A stretch of DNA of 64,000 nt from Mucilaginibacter glaciei (GCF_014773245.1 NZ_JACWMX010000002.1:248001-312000); one strand, 5' to 3'; numbered from the stretch's first letter, positions 36,737 to 46,512 are shown. A program made the numbers and translations. The notes: a model not told the origin generated them from the letters alone.

Positions 36737-36753
36737 TGCTTAATTTCCTCCTA

Positions 36754-37152
36754 TTAATAAACGAAGCATAAAACTTCGCCACCTACATTTTGTGAACGTG
36801 CCTCTTTATCCGTCATAACACCTTTAGATGTTGACAGGATAGCGATGCCTAAACCATTTAATACGCGTGGCAGGGTATCCATACCTGCGTATTTCCTCAA
36901 ACCTGGTTTACTAATACGCGAAATGCTGCGGATAGCAGGGATCTTAGTTATCGGGTGGTACTTCAATGCAACTTTAATGCTGCCTTGTGGTCCGTTATCC
37001 TCAAACTTGTAATTAGCGATGTAACCTTTTTCGAAAAGCACTTTAGTGATTTCCTTTTTCAGATTTGATGCAGGAATTTCAACAACCCTATGGTTGGCTT
37101 TAATAGCATTCCTTACTCTGGTAAGATAATCTGCGATTGGATCTGTATTCAT
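36754..37152 (-). CDS. rpsH: 30S ribosomal protein S8
   Basis: 132-aa central 16S rRNA-binding protein; [19 protein letters not shown] start and the ST[K/S]GVMTDKEAR motif at the end ([20 protein letters not shown]). S8 represses its own operon in other bacteria. Upstream, a 153-base gap with an AT-rich terminator-like hairpin separates it from rpsN. Confidence 0.98.
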   Translation of the reverse strand: MNTDPIADYLTRVRNAIKANHRVVEIPASNLKKEITKVLFEKGYIANYKFEDNGPQGSIKVALKYHPITKIPAIRSISRISKPGLRKYAGMDTLPRVLNGLGIAILSTSKGVMTDKEARSQNVGGEVLCFVY

Positions 37153-37246
37153 TATTGTTGTTTATGATAGTGGTTTCCTTCCGGTAACATCCCGGGCGAC
37201 CTTCTATCGGTTAATTCATTTAAATTTAGAGCCGCGAAATTACAAA

Positions 37247-37280
37247 AAATTCAAAACATATTGTTGTATGTTTTGAATTT
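37247..37280 (-). terminator. AT-rich internal terminator or attenuator before rpsH
   Basis: 14-bp perfect stem AAATTCAAAACATA/TATGTTTTGAATTT around a six-base loop. On the transcribed minus strand it is followed by a T-run (AATTTTTTG). It lies 26 bases after the rpsN stop, inside the spc block. Confidence 0.65.
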
Positions 37281-37305
37281 ACTTAAGCTCTAATAAATTT
37301 GCTGC

Positions 37306-37575
37306 TTACCAGCTTGCTTTTTTCACTCCCGGTATCTTGCCATCAAGTGCCATTTCACGGAATGTTACGCGTGAAATACCAAACTGACGCATGTAACCAC
37401 GAGGGCGGCCCGTTAATTTACAACGGTTGTGCAATTTTACCGGTGATGACGCCTTAGGTAATTTATCTAAACCTATGTAGTCACCAGCCGCTTTAAGCGC
37501 TGCTCTTTTTTCAGCATATTTTGCTACTAACTTAGCACGTTTTACTTCACGTGCTTTTACACCTTCTTTAGCCAT
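37306..37575 (-). CDS. rpsN: 30S ribosomal protein S14 (zinc-free form)
   Basis: 89-aa protein; start [16 protein letters not shown] and the [18 protein letters not shown] core. The longer, cysteine-poor form does not bind zinc. The frame extends 12 codons upstream, but the conserved ATG is at 37575. It overlaps the end of rplE by eight bases (ATGGCTAA), so translation is coupled. Confidence 0.97.
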   Translation of the reverse strand: MAKEGVKAREVKRAKLVAKYAEKRAALKAAGDYIGLDKLPKASSPVKLHNRCKLTGRPRGYMRQFGISRVTFREMALDGKIPGVKKASW

Positions 37576-38137
37576 TGTTAGTTGGAGTTTGATTTTTAAA
37601 AGGTAATCCAAATTGTTTTAACAACTCTAATGCTTCAACATCATTAGTTGCCGAGGTTACAAAAGTAATATCCATACCCTGTATCTTGTTGATCTTGTCA
37701 ATGTTGATCTCAGGGAAAATGATTTGCTCTGTAATACCCAACGTATAGTTTCCGCGGCCGTCAAAACCTTTATCGTTGATGCCTTTAAAATCACGTATAC
37801 GTGGAAGGGCAACAGCTATTAAACGGTCTAAAAACTCATACATTGTATTATCACGTAAAGTTACACGTACGCCGATAGGCATGTTTTTACGTAATTTAAA
37901 GTTCGAGATATCCTTTTTAGATTTTGAAGATACCGCTTGCTGGCCAGTGATGGTTGTTAACTCGGTTATGGTGTTCTCGATAAGTTTTTTATCGGTAGTA
38001 GCACCGCCAACACCCTGGTTGATAGCGATCTTCTGTAACTTAGGGACCTGCATTACGCTTTTGTACTGGAATTTATCTTTCAGTGCGGTGCGGATCTCGT
38101 CCTTATATTTTGTTTTTAATCTTGGTATGTAAGTCAT
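37568..38137 (-). CDS. rplE: 50S ribosomal protein L5
   Basis: 189-aa 5S rRNA-binding protein. [19 protein letters not shown] start; the loop [19 protein letters not shown] is conserved. Overlaps rplX by one base (TAATG) at its start and rpsN by eight bases at its end. Confidence 0.98.
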   Translation of the reverse strand: MTYIPRLKTKYKDEIRTALKDKFQYKSVMQVPKLQKIAINQGVGGATTDKKLIENTITELTTITGQQAVSSKSKKDISNFKLRKNMPIGVRVTLRDNTMYEFLDRLIAVALPRIRDFKGINDKGFDGRGNYTLGITEQIIFPEINIDKINKIQGMDITFVTSATNDVEALELLKQFGLPFKNQTPTNNG

Positions 38138-38478
38138 TACTTAATTTCCTCCCCTGATTTTTTTGATACTCTAACTAATTTGCCGGCATCGTTTAATTTA
38201 CGGCCAACACGGGTTGTTTTACCTGTTGAAGGTTCAACCAGTGCCAGGTTAGATATGTGTATCGCAGCTTCCTGCTTTACAATACCACCGTTAGGGTTGG
38301 CTGCATTAGGCTTGGTGTGTTTTGATACCATATTGGCACCTTCAACAACAGCCCTGTTCTTATCAATGATAATTTCAACTATCTTACCTTGTGATCCTTT
38401 TGAATCTCCGGCTATTACCTTTACTAAATCACCCTTGCGGATCTTTAATTTAGCAGGTTTTGCGTTTTTCTTTTCCAT
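38137..38478 (-). CDS. rplX: 50S ribosomal protein L24
   Basis: 113-aa assembly initiator. KOW motif [20 protein letters not shown] near the start; ends [17 protein letters not shown]. Starts immediately after rplN. Confidence 0.97.
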   Translation of the reverse strand: MEKKNAKPAKLKIRKGDLVKVIAGDSKGSQGKIVEIIIDKNRAVVEGANMVSKHTKPNAANPNGGIVKQEAAIHISNLALVEPSTGKTTRVGRKLNDAGKLVRVSKKSGEEIK

Positions 38479-38479
38479 A

Positions 38480-38848
38480 TTACAATACCTCCGGTGCTAA
38501 TGATACAATTTTCATAAATTGTTTTTCACGTAATTCTCTGGCAACAGGGCCAAATATACGTGTGCCCCTAGGCTCATCCTGGTTGTTTAACAAAACGGCT
38601 GCGTTATCGTCAAAACGGATATATGAACCATCTTTCCTGCGGATCTCTTTCTTGGTTCTAACCACTACGGCTTTAGATACAGTACCTTTTTTTACGTTAC
38701 CTGATGGTAAAGCACTTTTTACGGTAACTACGATCTTATCACCTATAGAGGCATATCTTTTACCGGTACCACCTAATACGCGTATTACTAAAACTTCTTT
38801 AGCACCGCTGTTATCAGCTACATTTAATCTTGATTCCTGTTGTACCAT
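38480..38848 (-). CDS. rplN: 50S ribosomal protein L14
   Basis: 122-aa protein; [19 protein letters not shown] start and the late [19 protein letters not shown] segment are canonical. One base after rpsQ. Confidence 0.98.
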   Translation of the reverse strand: MVQQESRLNVADNSGAKEVLVIRVLGGTGKRYASIGDKIVVTVKSALPSGNVKKGTVSKAVVVRTKKEIRRKDGSYIRFDDNAAVLLNNQDEPRGTRIFGPVARELREKQFMKIVSLAPEVL

Positions 38849-38849
38849 G

Positions 38850-39104
38850 TTATTTAGCCCTCTCTAAAATTTGAACTAATCTCCAGTTTTTGCTTTTGCT
38901 CAACGGACGGGTTTCCATAATCAATACGGTATCGCCAATACCACAGGTATTTGCTTCGTCATGAGCCATAAATTTGGTAGTTTTCTTTACGAATTTACCA
39001 TAGATGGGGTGCTTCACCTTCCGCTCTACAGCAACCACAATAGACTTTTCCATCTTATTGCTTACTACCAGGCCGGTACGTGTTTTTCTTAAATTTCTTT
39101 CCAT
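38850..39104 (-). CDS. rpsQ: 30S ribosomal protein S17
   Basis: 84-aa OB-fold protein; [19 protein letters not shown] start, [20 protein letters not shown] end. Follows rpmC by 19 bases. Confidence 0.98.
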   Translation of the reverse strand: MERNLRKTRTGLVVSNKMEKSIVVAVERKVKHPIYGKFVKKTTKFMAHDEANTCGIGDTVLIMETRPLSKSKNWRLVQILERAK

Positions 39105-39123
39105 TGTTTTCCGACGCTTAAAA

Positions 39124-39333
39124 TTAATTCTGTTCAGAAGCTGACGCCGCCTTGCGTTTTGTTAATTCAGTATTTAAACGAGCGATATCCTTGCGCACTT
39201 TTGTAATGCGGGTTGGGTTCTCTATCGCTGAAACTGCGTGTGCAAATTTCAGCTTGGTTAGAGTTGATTTTTCCTCGCTCAGTCTTCCTGACAATTCTTC
39301 GGTTGAAAGCTCTAAAATTTCTGAGTTCTTCAT
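39124..39333 (-). CDS. rpmC: 50S ribosomal protein L29
   Basis: 69-aa helical protein at the tunnel exit. Start [18 protein letters not shown]; core [20 protein letters not shown]. Separated from rplP by a 106-base gap with a word-built hairpin. Confidence 0.97.
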   Translation of the reverse strand: MKNSEILELSTEELSGRLSEEKSTLTKLKFAHAVSAIENPTRITKVRKDIARLNTELTKRKAASASEQN

Positions 39334-39354
39334 GTTCTTTTTTCTTAGTTATAA

Positions 39355-39435
39355 TGGTTGAAGAGGTTGTAAAGGTTGACTAATCTTGATGGAATACATC
39401 CAACTTTTACAACCCTTTTAACTCTTACAACTTTT
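39355..39435. repeat. Word-built hairpin in the rplP-rpmC spacer
   Basis: Left words GAGGTTGTAAAGGTTG (39363-39378) face CAACTTTTACAACC (39401-39414) and a second, weaker CTTACAACTTTT. The loop is about 22 bases; no frame is open. Confidence 0.65.
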
Positions 39436-39439
39436 AAAT

Positions 39440-39862
39440 TTATGCTTCTACGTAATCCCTACGTGTTACAAATCTGGTTTGCACCGGCAATTTCTGTGCT
39501 GCCAGGCGTAAAGCTTCTTTGGCCACCTCTAAAGGCACACCTTCTGCTTCAAATATCATCCTGCCCGGGCGTACAACTGCAACCCAATACTCAGGCGCAC
39601 CTTTACCTTTACCCATACGTACCTCTGCTGGTTTCTTGGTTACGGGCTTGTCAGGAAATATCCTGATCCACACCTGGCCTTCACGTTTCATGAAACGTGT
39701 TACAGCAATACGTGCAGCCTCGATCTGGCGGCTGGTAATCCAGGCTGCTTCGAGTGATTTTATACCGAAAGATCCGAATGAAAGCTCGGTGCCACGACTG
39801 GCTAACCCTTTCATTCTGCCTTTTTGCATCTTTCTGAACTTCGTTCTTTTTGGCTGTAGCAT
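39440..39862 (-). CDS. rplP: 50S ribosomal protein L16
   Basis: 140-aa protein at the A-site/5S contact. Start [19 protein letters not shown], core [20 protein letters not shown]. Downstream of rpsC. Confidence 0.98.
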   Translation of the reverse strand: MLQPKRTKFRKMQKGRMKGLASRGTELSFGSFGIKSLEAAWITSRQIEAARIAVTRFMKREGQVWIRIFPDKPVTKKPAEVRMGKGKGAPEYWVAVVRPGRMIFEAEGVPLEVAKEALRLAAQKLPVQTRFVTRRDYVEA

Positions 39863-39914
39863 TTTATTAAACTTTTATATCCTCACGGATATGTCTTTTC
39901 TACTTATATTAATA

Positions 39915-40808
39915 TTACCTTCTTCCGGGGCCGCCTGGACGGTTACCACCACCTTGACCACCCGGGCGGTTACCACCACCCTGGCCACCTGGACGGTTAC
40001 CCGCGCCTGGTCCACCTGGACGGCCACCACCTGCACCTGGTTTGCGATCGCCTCTGCGTTCGCCACCTCTTTCGCCGCCACGTGCATTATCACGTCCGCC
40101 AAAACCGGCTGTGCCACCTTCAGGGCGCCCACCTTTACCGCTTGCGCTGCTTGTACCACCAATGTTTGGAGATAGATCGCGCTTGCCGTAAACCTCACCT
40201 TTACAGATCCATACTTTAACACCTATTTTACCATAAGTAGTTAAGGCTTCGGCCAAAGCATAGTCAATATCGGCACGGAAAGTGTGCAAAGGAATTCTTC
40301 CTTCTTTATATTGTTCGGTACGTGCCATCTCAGCGCCACCTAAACGGCCTGATGTCATCACCTTAATTCCTTCAGCACCCATTCTCATGGTCGAAGCAAT
40401 TGTGGTTTTCATGGCACGACGGAAAGAGATACGTGCTTCCAATTGTTTAGCAATACCTTCGGCAACTAACTGGGCATCAAGCTCAGGGCGTTTTATCTCG
40501 AAGATGTTGATCTGAACATCTTTTTTTGTTAATTTTTTTAACTCTTCCTTGATCTTATCAACCTCGGCGCCACCTTTACCAATTACAATACCCGGGCGGG
40601 CAGTGTGAATGGTTACAGTGATGCGTTTTAAAGTACGTTCTATAACTACTTTAGATACACCACCTTTGTTGATACGTGCTGATAAATACTTGCGGATCTT
40701 TTCGTCTTCAACTAATTTGTCGGCATAGTGATTTCCACCGAACCAATTAGAATCCCAACCACGGATGATCCCTAACCTGTTACCTATTGGATGTGCTTTT
40801 TGTCCCAT
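39915..40808 (-). CDS. rpsC: 30S ribosomal protein S3 with Gly/Arg/Pro-rich extension
   Basis: 297-aa protein of the mRNA entry channel. Residues 1-~215 are a standard S3: start [20 protein letters not shown] domain with [15 protein letters not shown]-domain with [13 protein letters not shown]. The last ~80 residues are low-complexity, first RGGERRGDR and then repeats of the type GGQGGGNRP, ending GPGRR. This RGG-like tail is encoded by near-tandem GC-rich DNA. Between rplV and rplP. Confidence 0.97.
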   Translation of the reverse strand: MGQKAHPIGNRLGIIRGWDSNWFGGNHYADKLVEDEKIRKYLSARINKGGVSKVVIERTLKRITVTIHTARPGIVIGKGGAEVDKIKEELKKLTKKDVQINIFEIKRPELDAQLVAEGIAKQLEARISFRRAMKTTIASTMRMGAEGIKVMTSGRLGGAEMARTEQYKEGRIPLHTFRADIDYALAEALTTYGKIGVKVWICKGEVYGKRDLSPNIGGTSSASGKGGRPEGGTAGFGGRDNARGGERGGERRGDRKPGAGGGRPGGPGAGNRPGGQGGGNRPGGQGGGNRPGGPGRR

Positions 40809-40814
40809 TTCAAA

Positions 40815-41243
40815 TTAGTTGTTATCGTTTTTACTATCCACAATCAAAGTTACATGGTTAGAACGTTTGCGGATACGGAAACCTCTACCTTGCGGTGCAG
40901 GGCGCAGTCTTTTTAACTGACGGCCGCCACCAACTGATACTTCTTTAACAAACAGGGCGCTATCTTCAACACGTTTGCCTTCATTTTTTGCTTCCCAGTT
41001 TTTGATGGCTGATAACAAAAGTTTCTCTACACGTATTGCCGCTTCTTTATTAGTGAACTTTAAGATGTATAACGCTTTCTCAACGTTTTCACCGCGGATC
41101 AGGTCAACCACCAAACGCATTTTGCGGGGTGAAGTTGGACAGTTCTGTAGTTTAGCAACTGAAGAGCCACCCACTACGAGTTTAGCTGCTTCTTTTTGTT
41201 GCCTGATTAATACAGACTTTTTGATTTTAGTTGTTGCTTCCAT
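40815..41243 (-). CDS. rplV: 50S ribosomal protein L22
   Basis: 142-aa protein lining the exit tunnel. Core [20 protein letters not shown] and the tunnel hairpin [19 protein letters not shown]. The first ~25 residues are an unusual basic extension. Follows rpsS by three bases. Confidence 0.98.
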   Translation of the reverse strand: MEATTKIKKSVLIRQQKEAAKLVVGGSSVAKLQNCPTSPRKMRLVVDLIRGENVEKALYILKFTNKEAAIRVEKLLLSAIKNWEAKNEGKRVEDSALFVKEVSVGGGRQLKRLRPAPQGRGFRIRKRSNHVTLIVDSKNDNN

Positions 41244-41246
41244 GCC

Positions 41247-41513
41247 TTATTTTTTCTTTTCTGCGTGACCGCGGAATGTGCGGGTTGGTGCAAATTCTCC
41301 CAACTTGTGACCAACCATGTTTTCTGTTACGTACACAGGGATAAATTTATTACCGTTGTGTACTGCGAATGTATGACCAACGAAATCAGGAGAGATCATG
41401 CTACGGCGCGACCATGTTTTAACAACTGATTTTTTACTTGCATCATTCAAGGTCAGAACTTTTCTTTCCAGGTTATGATCTATGTAAGGTCCTTTTTTAA
41501 TTGAACGTGCCAT
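41247..41513 (-). CDS. rpsS: 30S ribosomal protein S19
   Basis: 88-aa protein; start [19 protein letters not shown] and the conserved [20 protein letters not shown]. Between rplB and rplV. Confidence 0.98.
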   Translation of the reverse strand: MARSIKKGPYIDHNLERKVLTLNDASKKSVVKTWSRRSMISPDFVGHTFAVHNGNKFIPVYVTENMVGHKLGEFAPTRTFRGHAEKKK

Positions 41514-41515
41514 TA

Positions 41516-42343
41516 TTATTTCTTCCTTCTTTCAATGATATAACGATCTGACCCTTTTTTCTTGTCACGAGTTTTAAAGCCCTTAGCTAACAAACCTTTA
41601 CGTGAACGTGGATGACCACCTGATGATCTACCCTCACCACCACCCATAGGGTGATCTACCGGGTTCATGGCAACACCACGTACCCTTGGGCGACGGCCTA
41701 ACCACCGGTTACGGCCAGCTTTACCTAACACTGCGTTCGCTTTCTCGCCGTTTGAAACGGTACCGATAGTTGCCAAACAAGTTGACAGTATCATACGTGT
41801 TTCGCCCGATGGCAATTTGATGATGGCATATTTACCATCACGTGCAGATAGCTGAGCATAAGTACCGGCGCTGCGGGCAATAACACCACCCTGGCCAGGG
41901 TTTAACTCAATGTTGTGAATGATAGAACCTAACGGGATGTTTTTCAAAGGCATGGTATTACCAACCTCTGGTGCAGCACCTTCGCCAGACACAACCATTG
42001 TACCAACGGTTAAGCCTTCCGGAGCGATCATATATCGTTTTTCACCATCAACAAAGTGTAACAGGGCTATACGTGCAGATCTGTTTGGATCATACTCAAT
42101 AGTTGCAACCTTTGCAGGGATGTCAAATTTATTACGTTTAAAATCAATTAACCTATACGCCTGTTTGTGACCACCACCTAAGTAGCGCATTGTCATTTTA
42201 CCGCTATGATTACGACCACCTGATCTGGTGTTGGCTGATACAACCAACGATTTTTCAGGAACGTTTGTTGTAATATCAGAATTGATTACATCAATCCTGA
42301 AACGTGTACCCGGGGTAACCGGTTTAAATCTCTTTACTGCCAT
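41516..42343 (-). CDS. rplB: 50S ribosomal protein L2
   Basis: 275-aa protein near the peptidyl-transferase centre. [20 protein letters not shown] carries the conserved loop near residue 220. Follows rplW. Confidence 0.98.
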   Translation of the reverse strand: MAVKRFKPVTPGTRFRIDVINSDITTNVPEKSLVVSANTRSGGRNHSGKMTMRYLGGGHKQAYRLIDFKRNKFDIPAKVATIEYDPNRSARIALLHFVDGEKRYMIAPEGLTVGTMVVSGEGAAPEVGNTMPLKNIPLGSIIHNIELNPGQGGVIARSAGTYAQLSARDGKYAIIKLPSGETRMILSTCLATIGTVSNGEKANAVLGKAGRNRWLGRRPRVRGVAMNPVDHPMGGGEGRSSGGHPRSRKGLLAKGFKTRDKKKGSDRYIIERRKK

Positions 42344-42350
42344 GTCTTAA

Positions 42351-42641
42351 TTATATATTGCTGTAAAAATCTATTGTTTCACCATCCTTAAGCGTAACGA
42401 TGGCCTTTTTATAAGCTGCGGCGCGGCCTGTAACTGCACCTGCTTTTGTGTTGCGGCTTTTAAGCTTGCCCATGTATTTCATAGTATTAACAGCTGTGAT
42501 GTTAACACCGTACATAGCCTCAATAGCGCCTTTGATCTGAATTTTGTTGGCTCTGTGATCAACTTTGAAAGCATAACGGTTAAGCTTCTCAGTTAATTGA
42601 GTTACCTTTTCAGTAAGTAAGGGTTTCTTTAAAATTTCCAT
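42351..42641 (-). CDS. rplW: 50S ribosomal protein L23
   Basis: 96-aa protein at the tunnel exit, docking site for trigger factor and SRP. Start MEILKKPLLTEKVTQLTEKL, core YAFKVDHRANKIQIKGAIEA. Two bases after rplD. Confidence 0.98.
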   Translation of the reverse strand: MEILKKPLLTEKVTQLTEKLNRYAFKVDHRANKIQIKGAIEAMYGVNITAVNTMKYMGKLKSRNTKAGAVTGRAAAYKKAIVTLKDGETIDFYSNI

Positions 42642-42643
42642 AA

Positions 42644-43276
42644 TTACTTAGCTAATGCTTCCTCCAAAGTTTTAACAGCACCTGTAGTAAGGATCAGTTT
42701 GCCTGCGTTTAACACATCATAAGTGTTAAGCTGCTCAACAGAGATCACCTTGGTTTTTTTCAGGTTACGGCTTGATAAATACACATTGTTGTTTTCTACA
42801 CCTGCTAATACTAATAACGTTTTATCGTTAGTAACATTCAGGTCAGCTTCCATCTGGATATAAGTCTTGGTTTTGATGGCGTCAAAGTTGAAGTCTTCAA
42901 GAACCAGGATGTTGTTATCCTGTGCTTTGTATGATAAGGCAGATGCACGTGCTAATGATTTAAGCTTTTTGTTCAGCTTAAAGCTATAGTCGCGCGGTTG
43001 CGGGCCAAATACACGGCCACCACCATTAAACAATGGCGATTTGATGCTACCTGCACGGGCGCCGCCTGTACCTTTTTGTTTATGTAATTTGCGGGTACTA
43101 CCTGCAATTTCATTACGTTGTTTTGATTTGTGCGTACCCTGGCGCTGGTTAGCTAAGAACTGCTTTACATCTAAGTAAATAGCATGATCGTTTGGCTCTA
43201 CACCGAATACGGACTCAGGCAGCTGCACCTTGGCACCTGTTTCTTTACCTGATAGATTTAATACGTTGATTTCCAT
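42644..43276 (-). CDS. rplD: 50S ribosomal protein L4
   Basis: 210-aa tunnel protein and, in other bacteria, repressor of the S10 operon. The loop [20 protein letters not shown] is canonical. One base after rplC. Confidence 0.98.
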   Translation of the reverse strand: MEINVLNLSGKETGAKVQLPESVFGVEPNDHAIYLDVKQFLANQRQGTHKSKQRNEIAGSTRKLHKQKGTGGARAGSIKSPLFNGGGRVFGPQPRDYSFKLNKKLKSLARASALSYKAQDNNILVLEDFNFDAIKTKTYIQMEADLNVTNDKTLLVLAGVENNNVYLSSRNLKKTKVISVEQLNTYDVLNAGKLILTTGAVKTLEEALAK

Positions 43277-43277
43277 C

Positions 43278-43895
43278 TTATTTATCCACTATTACGAATG
43301 AACCCTTAGCTCCGGGAATAGAACCTTTAACAACAATTAAGTTTTGCTCAGTAAATACTTTGACAATCTGAAGATTTTGTACTTTAACACGAACATTACC
43401 CATTTGACCTGCCATACGCATACCTTTAAATACACGTGAAGGCCATGAAGACGCACCCAGTGAACCTGGTGCACGTAAACGATTGTGCTGACCGTGAGTT
43501 TGCATACCCACACCACCAAAACCGTGACGTTTTACAACACCCTGAAATCCTTTACCTTTTGAAGTACCAACCACATCTACGTAATCACCTGCGGCAAAAA
43601 TCTCGACAGTGACCGTGTCACCAAGAGCTTTTTCGTCTTCGAATGTTTTAAATTCAACAAGTTTACGTTTTGGGGTAGTACCGGCTTTTTGGAAATGGCC
43701 TTTTAACGGACCAGAGGTGTTTTTTTCCTTCTTCTCGCCATACGCTAACTGAACAGCAGCGTAACCGTCTGTATCAACAGAGCGGATCTGAGTTACCACG
43801 CAAGGGCCAGCTTCGATTACTGTACAAGGAATGTTTTTCCCTGTCTCATCGAAAATGCTGGTCATTCCTACTTTTTTACCAATTATTCCTGACAT
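43278..43895 (-). CDS. rplC: 50S ribosomal protein L3
   Basis: 205-aa protein; start [20 protein letters not shown] and the core [13 protein letters not shown]. An in-frame upstream extension exists, but it overlaps the predicted promoter and leader hairpin, so the ATG at 43895 is used. First gene of the block because rpsJ has been separated by an 8-kb segment. Confidence 0.97.
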   Translation of the reverse strand: MSGIIGKKVGMTSIFDETGKNIPCTVIEAGPCVVTQIRSVDTDGYAAVQLAYGEKKEKNTSGPLKGHFQKAGTTPKRKLVEFKTFEDEKALGDTVTVEIFAAGDYVDVVGTSKGKGFQGVVKRHGFGGVGMQTHGQHNRLRAPGSLGASSWPSRVFKGMRMAGQMGNVRVKVQNLQIVKVFTEQNLIVVKGSIPGAKGSFVIVDK

Positions 43896-43919
43896 TTTCT
43901 TTATTTTATTTGTGCCCAT

Positions 43920-43937
43920 CGAAGCAGTAGGGCTTCG
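43920..43937 (-). promoter_or_regulatory. Leader hairpin upstream of rplC
   Basis: Perfect 6-bp stem CGAAGC/GCTTCG within the ~70-base leader. Outer pairs TGCC/GGCA may extend it. Candidate site for autogenous control. Confidence 0.5.
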
Positions 43938-43970
43938 TTCAAGGCATATTATTTCCCCCTTAAGGGACGG

Positions 43971-44001
43971 CAAAGATAGGAATTTTGTATTAATTGTCAA
44001 A
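43971..44001 (-). promoter_or_regulatory. Strong Bacteroidota promoter for rplC operon
   Basis: On the minus strand: TTTG at 44001-43998, a 19-base spacer, TATCTTTG at 43978-43971; a full consensus match. Transcription should begin near 43965. Confidence 0.85.
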
Positions 44002-44235
44002 TACTTAACAAGTTATTTTTAAATAAATATTCAATAACCTAAATTAGTTGATTAAGAGTGCGATTGATGGGTGTCGCCTAAATCGTTCAACAGAAAATAT
44101 CACCCCGATTATTACAGTTTTAAGTAGATTATTGCGCAAGCCGCAAATACCTCCCTGGCGGCTTGGCGCCTTTACGTACGAAAGAGTTTCTTTTGGGCGT
44201 TGCCTTTGCCCGGGCTATCCACTTATACTACACAA

Positions 44236-44268
44236 GCCTTAGCCACAAGGCCGGTATCCGCTGCTATC
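44236..44268 (+). repeat. 33-bp dispersed repeat, copy 1
   Basis: A 33-base segment containing CCGGTATCCGCTGC recurs at 56172-56204 with two mismatches. In both places it lies at the edge of ribosomal blocks in non-coding DNA. Confidence 0.75.
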
Positions 44269-44309
44269 CCTAACGCAATTGATTAGCAAGTTTTTTGTTA
44301 ATTTGCCCC

Positions 44310-44705
44310 ATGAATTTTTATACCCGCAAATGGGTTAAACCCGAAGACCTCAACGCACATGGCACCCTGTTTGGCGGCCGTATATTAAGCTGGATTGATG
44401 AGGAGGCTGCTATTTACGCCATTATTCAGTTAGGAACCAACGGCTGCGTAACCAAATATATGTCCGAGATCAACTTTGTAAGCTCGGCCAAGCAAGGCGA
44501 TATTATTGAGCTGGGCATCAAAGCCACCGGTTTCGGCCATACCTCTATCAGCTTAACCTGCCAGGTACGTAATAAGATCACACAGCGCGTTATTGTAACA
44601 GTTGACAAGATCGTGTTTGTAAGCCTTGATGAATATGGCAAACCTATAGCGCATAACAAAACGGCTATCCATTACACGGATGAACGGTTGAGGGAAAATG
44701 ATTAG
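44310..44705 (+). CDS. Acyl-CoA thioesterase (hotdog fold)
   Basis: 131-aa hotdog-fold thioesterase of the YciA/BACH type, hydrolysing acyl-CoA. Start MNFYTRKWVKPEDLNAHGTL; LFGGRILSWIDEEAAIYA holds the catalytic acidic residue region; ending RVIVTVDKIVFVSLDE. An in-frame TTG lies 15 bases upstream, but the ATG gives the family start. First gene of the 8-kb segment between ribosomal blocks. Confidence 0.88.
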   Translation: MNFYTRKWVKPEDLNAHGTLFGGRILSWIDEEAAIYAIIQLGTNGCVTKYMSEINFVSSAKQGDIIELGIKATGFGHTSISLTCQVRNKITQRVIVTVDKIVFVSLDEYGKPIAHNKTAIHYTDERLREND

Positions 44706-44854
44706 ATGTTATTAATACATTGCGCTCGTTGCTAAAACAGGCTTCGCAAGGCCTAACGTTTTCTCCACACCGCGATAAAATCACAAAGACCATAACCGAA
44801 TTCGTTTGAAATAGGCGCAAATTGATTGGTTCATTGAAGCTTTCTCAATTTATC
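44706..44854. other. Intergenic DNA without a visible gene
   Basis: Low-complexity AT-rich sequence with no coding pattern; it leads into the inverted-repeat pair and the sigma54-like promoter ahead of the serine hydrolase gene. Confidence 0.4.
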
Positions 44855-44891
44855 GTTCATTTTTGAACAAACACCGTCTGTTTTCGAACAG
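44855..44891. promoter_or_regulatory. Two spaced palindromes (enhancer-site candidates)
   Basis: GTTCA-TTTT-TGAAC (44855-44868) and CTGTT-TTCG-AACAG (44878-44891), centres 23 bases apart, in the position of an enhancer-binding protein upstream of the -24/-12-like site. Confidence 0.45.
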
Positions 44892-44942
44892 TTTAGTCAC
44901 TTGTATCTCAGCAAATACCTTACTATCAATATTTTATGTCAA

Positions 44943-44957
44943 GGCATGTACTTTGTG
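44943..44957 (+). promoter_or_regulatory. Sigma54-like promoter candidate
   Basis: GGCATG-TACT-TTGTG resembles TGGCACG-N4-TTGCW: -24 GG intact with correct spacing, but the -12 GC reads GT. It lies about 60 bases before the hydrolase start codon. Confidence 0.35.
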
Positions 44958-45016
44958 ATATATTTTACAGACCATCAATTTTATTAATGCTGAACCTTTA
45001 GGAACAAATTCAGATC

Positions 45017-46512
45017 ATGATAAAGAAACTTTCTATACTAATTGGGATACAAATACTCTCCTTGAATTGGTTGCAGGCGCAGTCAAAAAAAGACTTTCAA
45101 CAGGCTCAATTTGAAAACAGTTTACAATTGCCCGCAAGTTTTGTATTTGCCGATAGTGTGGTTAAGAAATATAATATATTGGAGCGTATGAGTTACCATA
45201 ATATTCCATCTGTATCTATCGCCGTTATAGATAACGGCAAAGTAGTATGGGCTAAAGCGTATGGTTATTCAAATGATTCATTAAAAATACCCGCTACTAT
45301 AAACACCATGTATCAAGCTGCTTCGATAAGCAAGTCGGTGAACGCAATTTGTATTATTAAACTTGTACAGGATGGAAAGCTATCTTTAACTATGGATATT
45401 CGCCAGTATCTTAAAACTTGGAAATTTCCTGACAACGGATTTTCAAAAGGTAAAGATATAACGTTGTCAAATTTACTAAGCCATACGGCAGGTCTTGGCA
45501 CAAGCGGTTTTATAGGATACCCCCACAATAGTACGCTTCCTAATACCGACCAGATGTTAGATGGCATGGCACCGGCAAATAGTGAAGCTGTAAAACCGGT
45601 TATTGCACCCAATACAAAGTGGCTTTACTCGGGCGGTGGTACACTAATAACCAAAAAAATTCTGAATGACAATATATCTGCTGATTATGCAGCGCTATTG
45701 ATGCAACAAGTGTTAAAACCGTTAAAAATGCAAAATAGCACTTTTGAACAACCCCTCCCCGCGAGATATAAAGATCACGCTATAGCATATAACAATGAAA
45801 AAAAACCGATACCGGGCGGTTATAACGTTTATCCGGAACAGGCACCAGATGGATTATGGACAACACCTACCGACTATGCACAATTTATCTTGTCGGTACA
45901 AAGCTCGCTTGCCGGAAAAAAAAGTTTACTAAACAAGGCGATGGCCGAAGTAATGCTAAAACCTGTCTTAGCAGTATCTAATGCCGCACTTGGGGTTAAT
46001 GTTAAAGAAGTAGGCGGAGAAAAATATTTCTTTCATAGTGGAACAACATTGGCTATCAGAGCATCTATTATGGAAGCTTTACTACCGGAAAAGGAGTGGT
46101 TATATTGACGAACTCAAATAACAGCCTGATTTTAGATGAGATTGTTAATAGCGTAGCTTCAACTTACAATTGGAAAGACTTTTATAAACCTGAAATTAGA
46201 AAGCTCATAGTGCTCTCTGATAGCCTTGCCAATAATTACGCCGGAGATTTTAAAAGTGATAGCCCAGTCTTAAATATCAAAATAAGAAGAAAAAACGGAG
46301 GCCTGCAATTGACAACAAAGGGTGAAAGCAGGTTCGAGAAAATGTATTTTACAAGTGATAGTGACTTCTTTTTATCATCGTCGCCTAATAACAAATGTCG
46401 CTTTTTTAAGGTAAGCGATAACGACGGTTACACTTTACAGGTAAAACAAGGTGAACAGATATTGTTTCAGCAAAAAAACAATAAGAAAAGCTGCTTAATT
46501 TACGCCTATTGA
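45017..46512 (+). pseudogene. Serine hydrolase (class C beta-lactamase-like), frameshifted
   Basis: Exported beta-lactamase-fold hydrolase with signal peptide (cleavage near LQAQ-SKK). The SxxK motif is AASISKSV and the second motif is KWLYSGGG. The frame 45017-46108 runs to GALLPEK-like EALLPEK and then stops at EWLY; a second frame (46096-46512) continues with GVVILTNS. One A missing from the AAAA run at 46089-46092 would restore PEKGVVILTNS, so these are one gene with a one-base deletion or a sequencing error. The C-terminal region has the extra beta-domain typical of Bacteroidota serine hydrolases. Confidence 0.85.

Noticed and set aside
39920-40060. CRISPR-like tandem units
   Set aside because: The units encode the Gly/Arg/Pro tail of S3 in frame and there are no spacers.
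39519-40175. A 218-aa frame opposite rpsC and rplP
   Set aside because: An artefact of the GC-rich repetitive rpsC tail; its sense strand is a ribosomal protein, and the frame is Thr/Ala-rich without a domain.
43896-44000. N-terminal extension of rplC
   Set aside because: The extension overlaps the promoter and leader hairpin and has no L3-like residues.
44040-44230. tRNA-like or structured RNA upstream of the thioesterase gene
   Set aside because: No cloverleaf can be drawn; the segment contains only a fragment of a dispersed repeat.
46096-46512. A separate 138-aa gene starting with GTG
   Set aside because: Its start MVILTNSNNS is the middle of a serine hydrolase motif and continues the upstream frame after one missing base, so it belongs to the frameshifted hydrolase.
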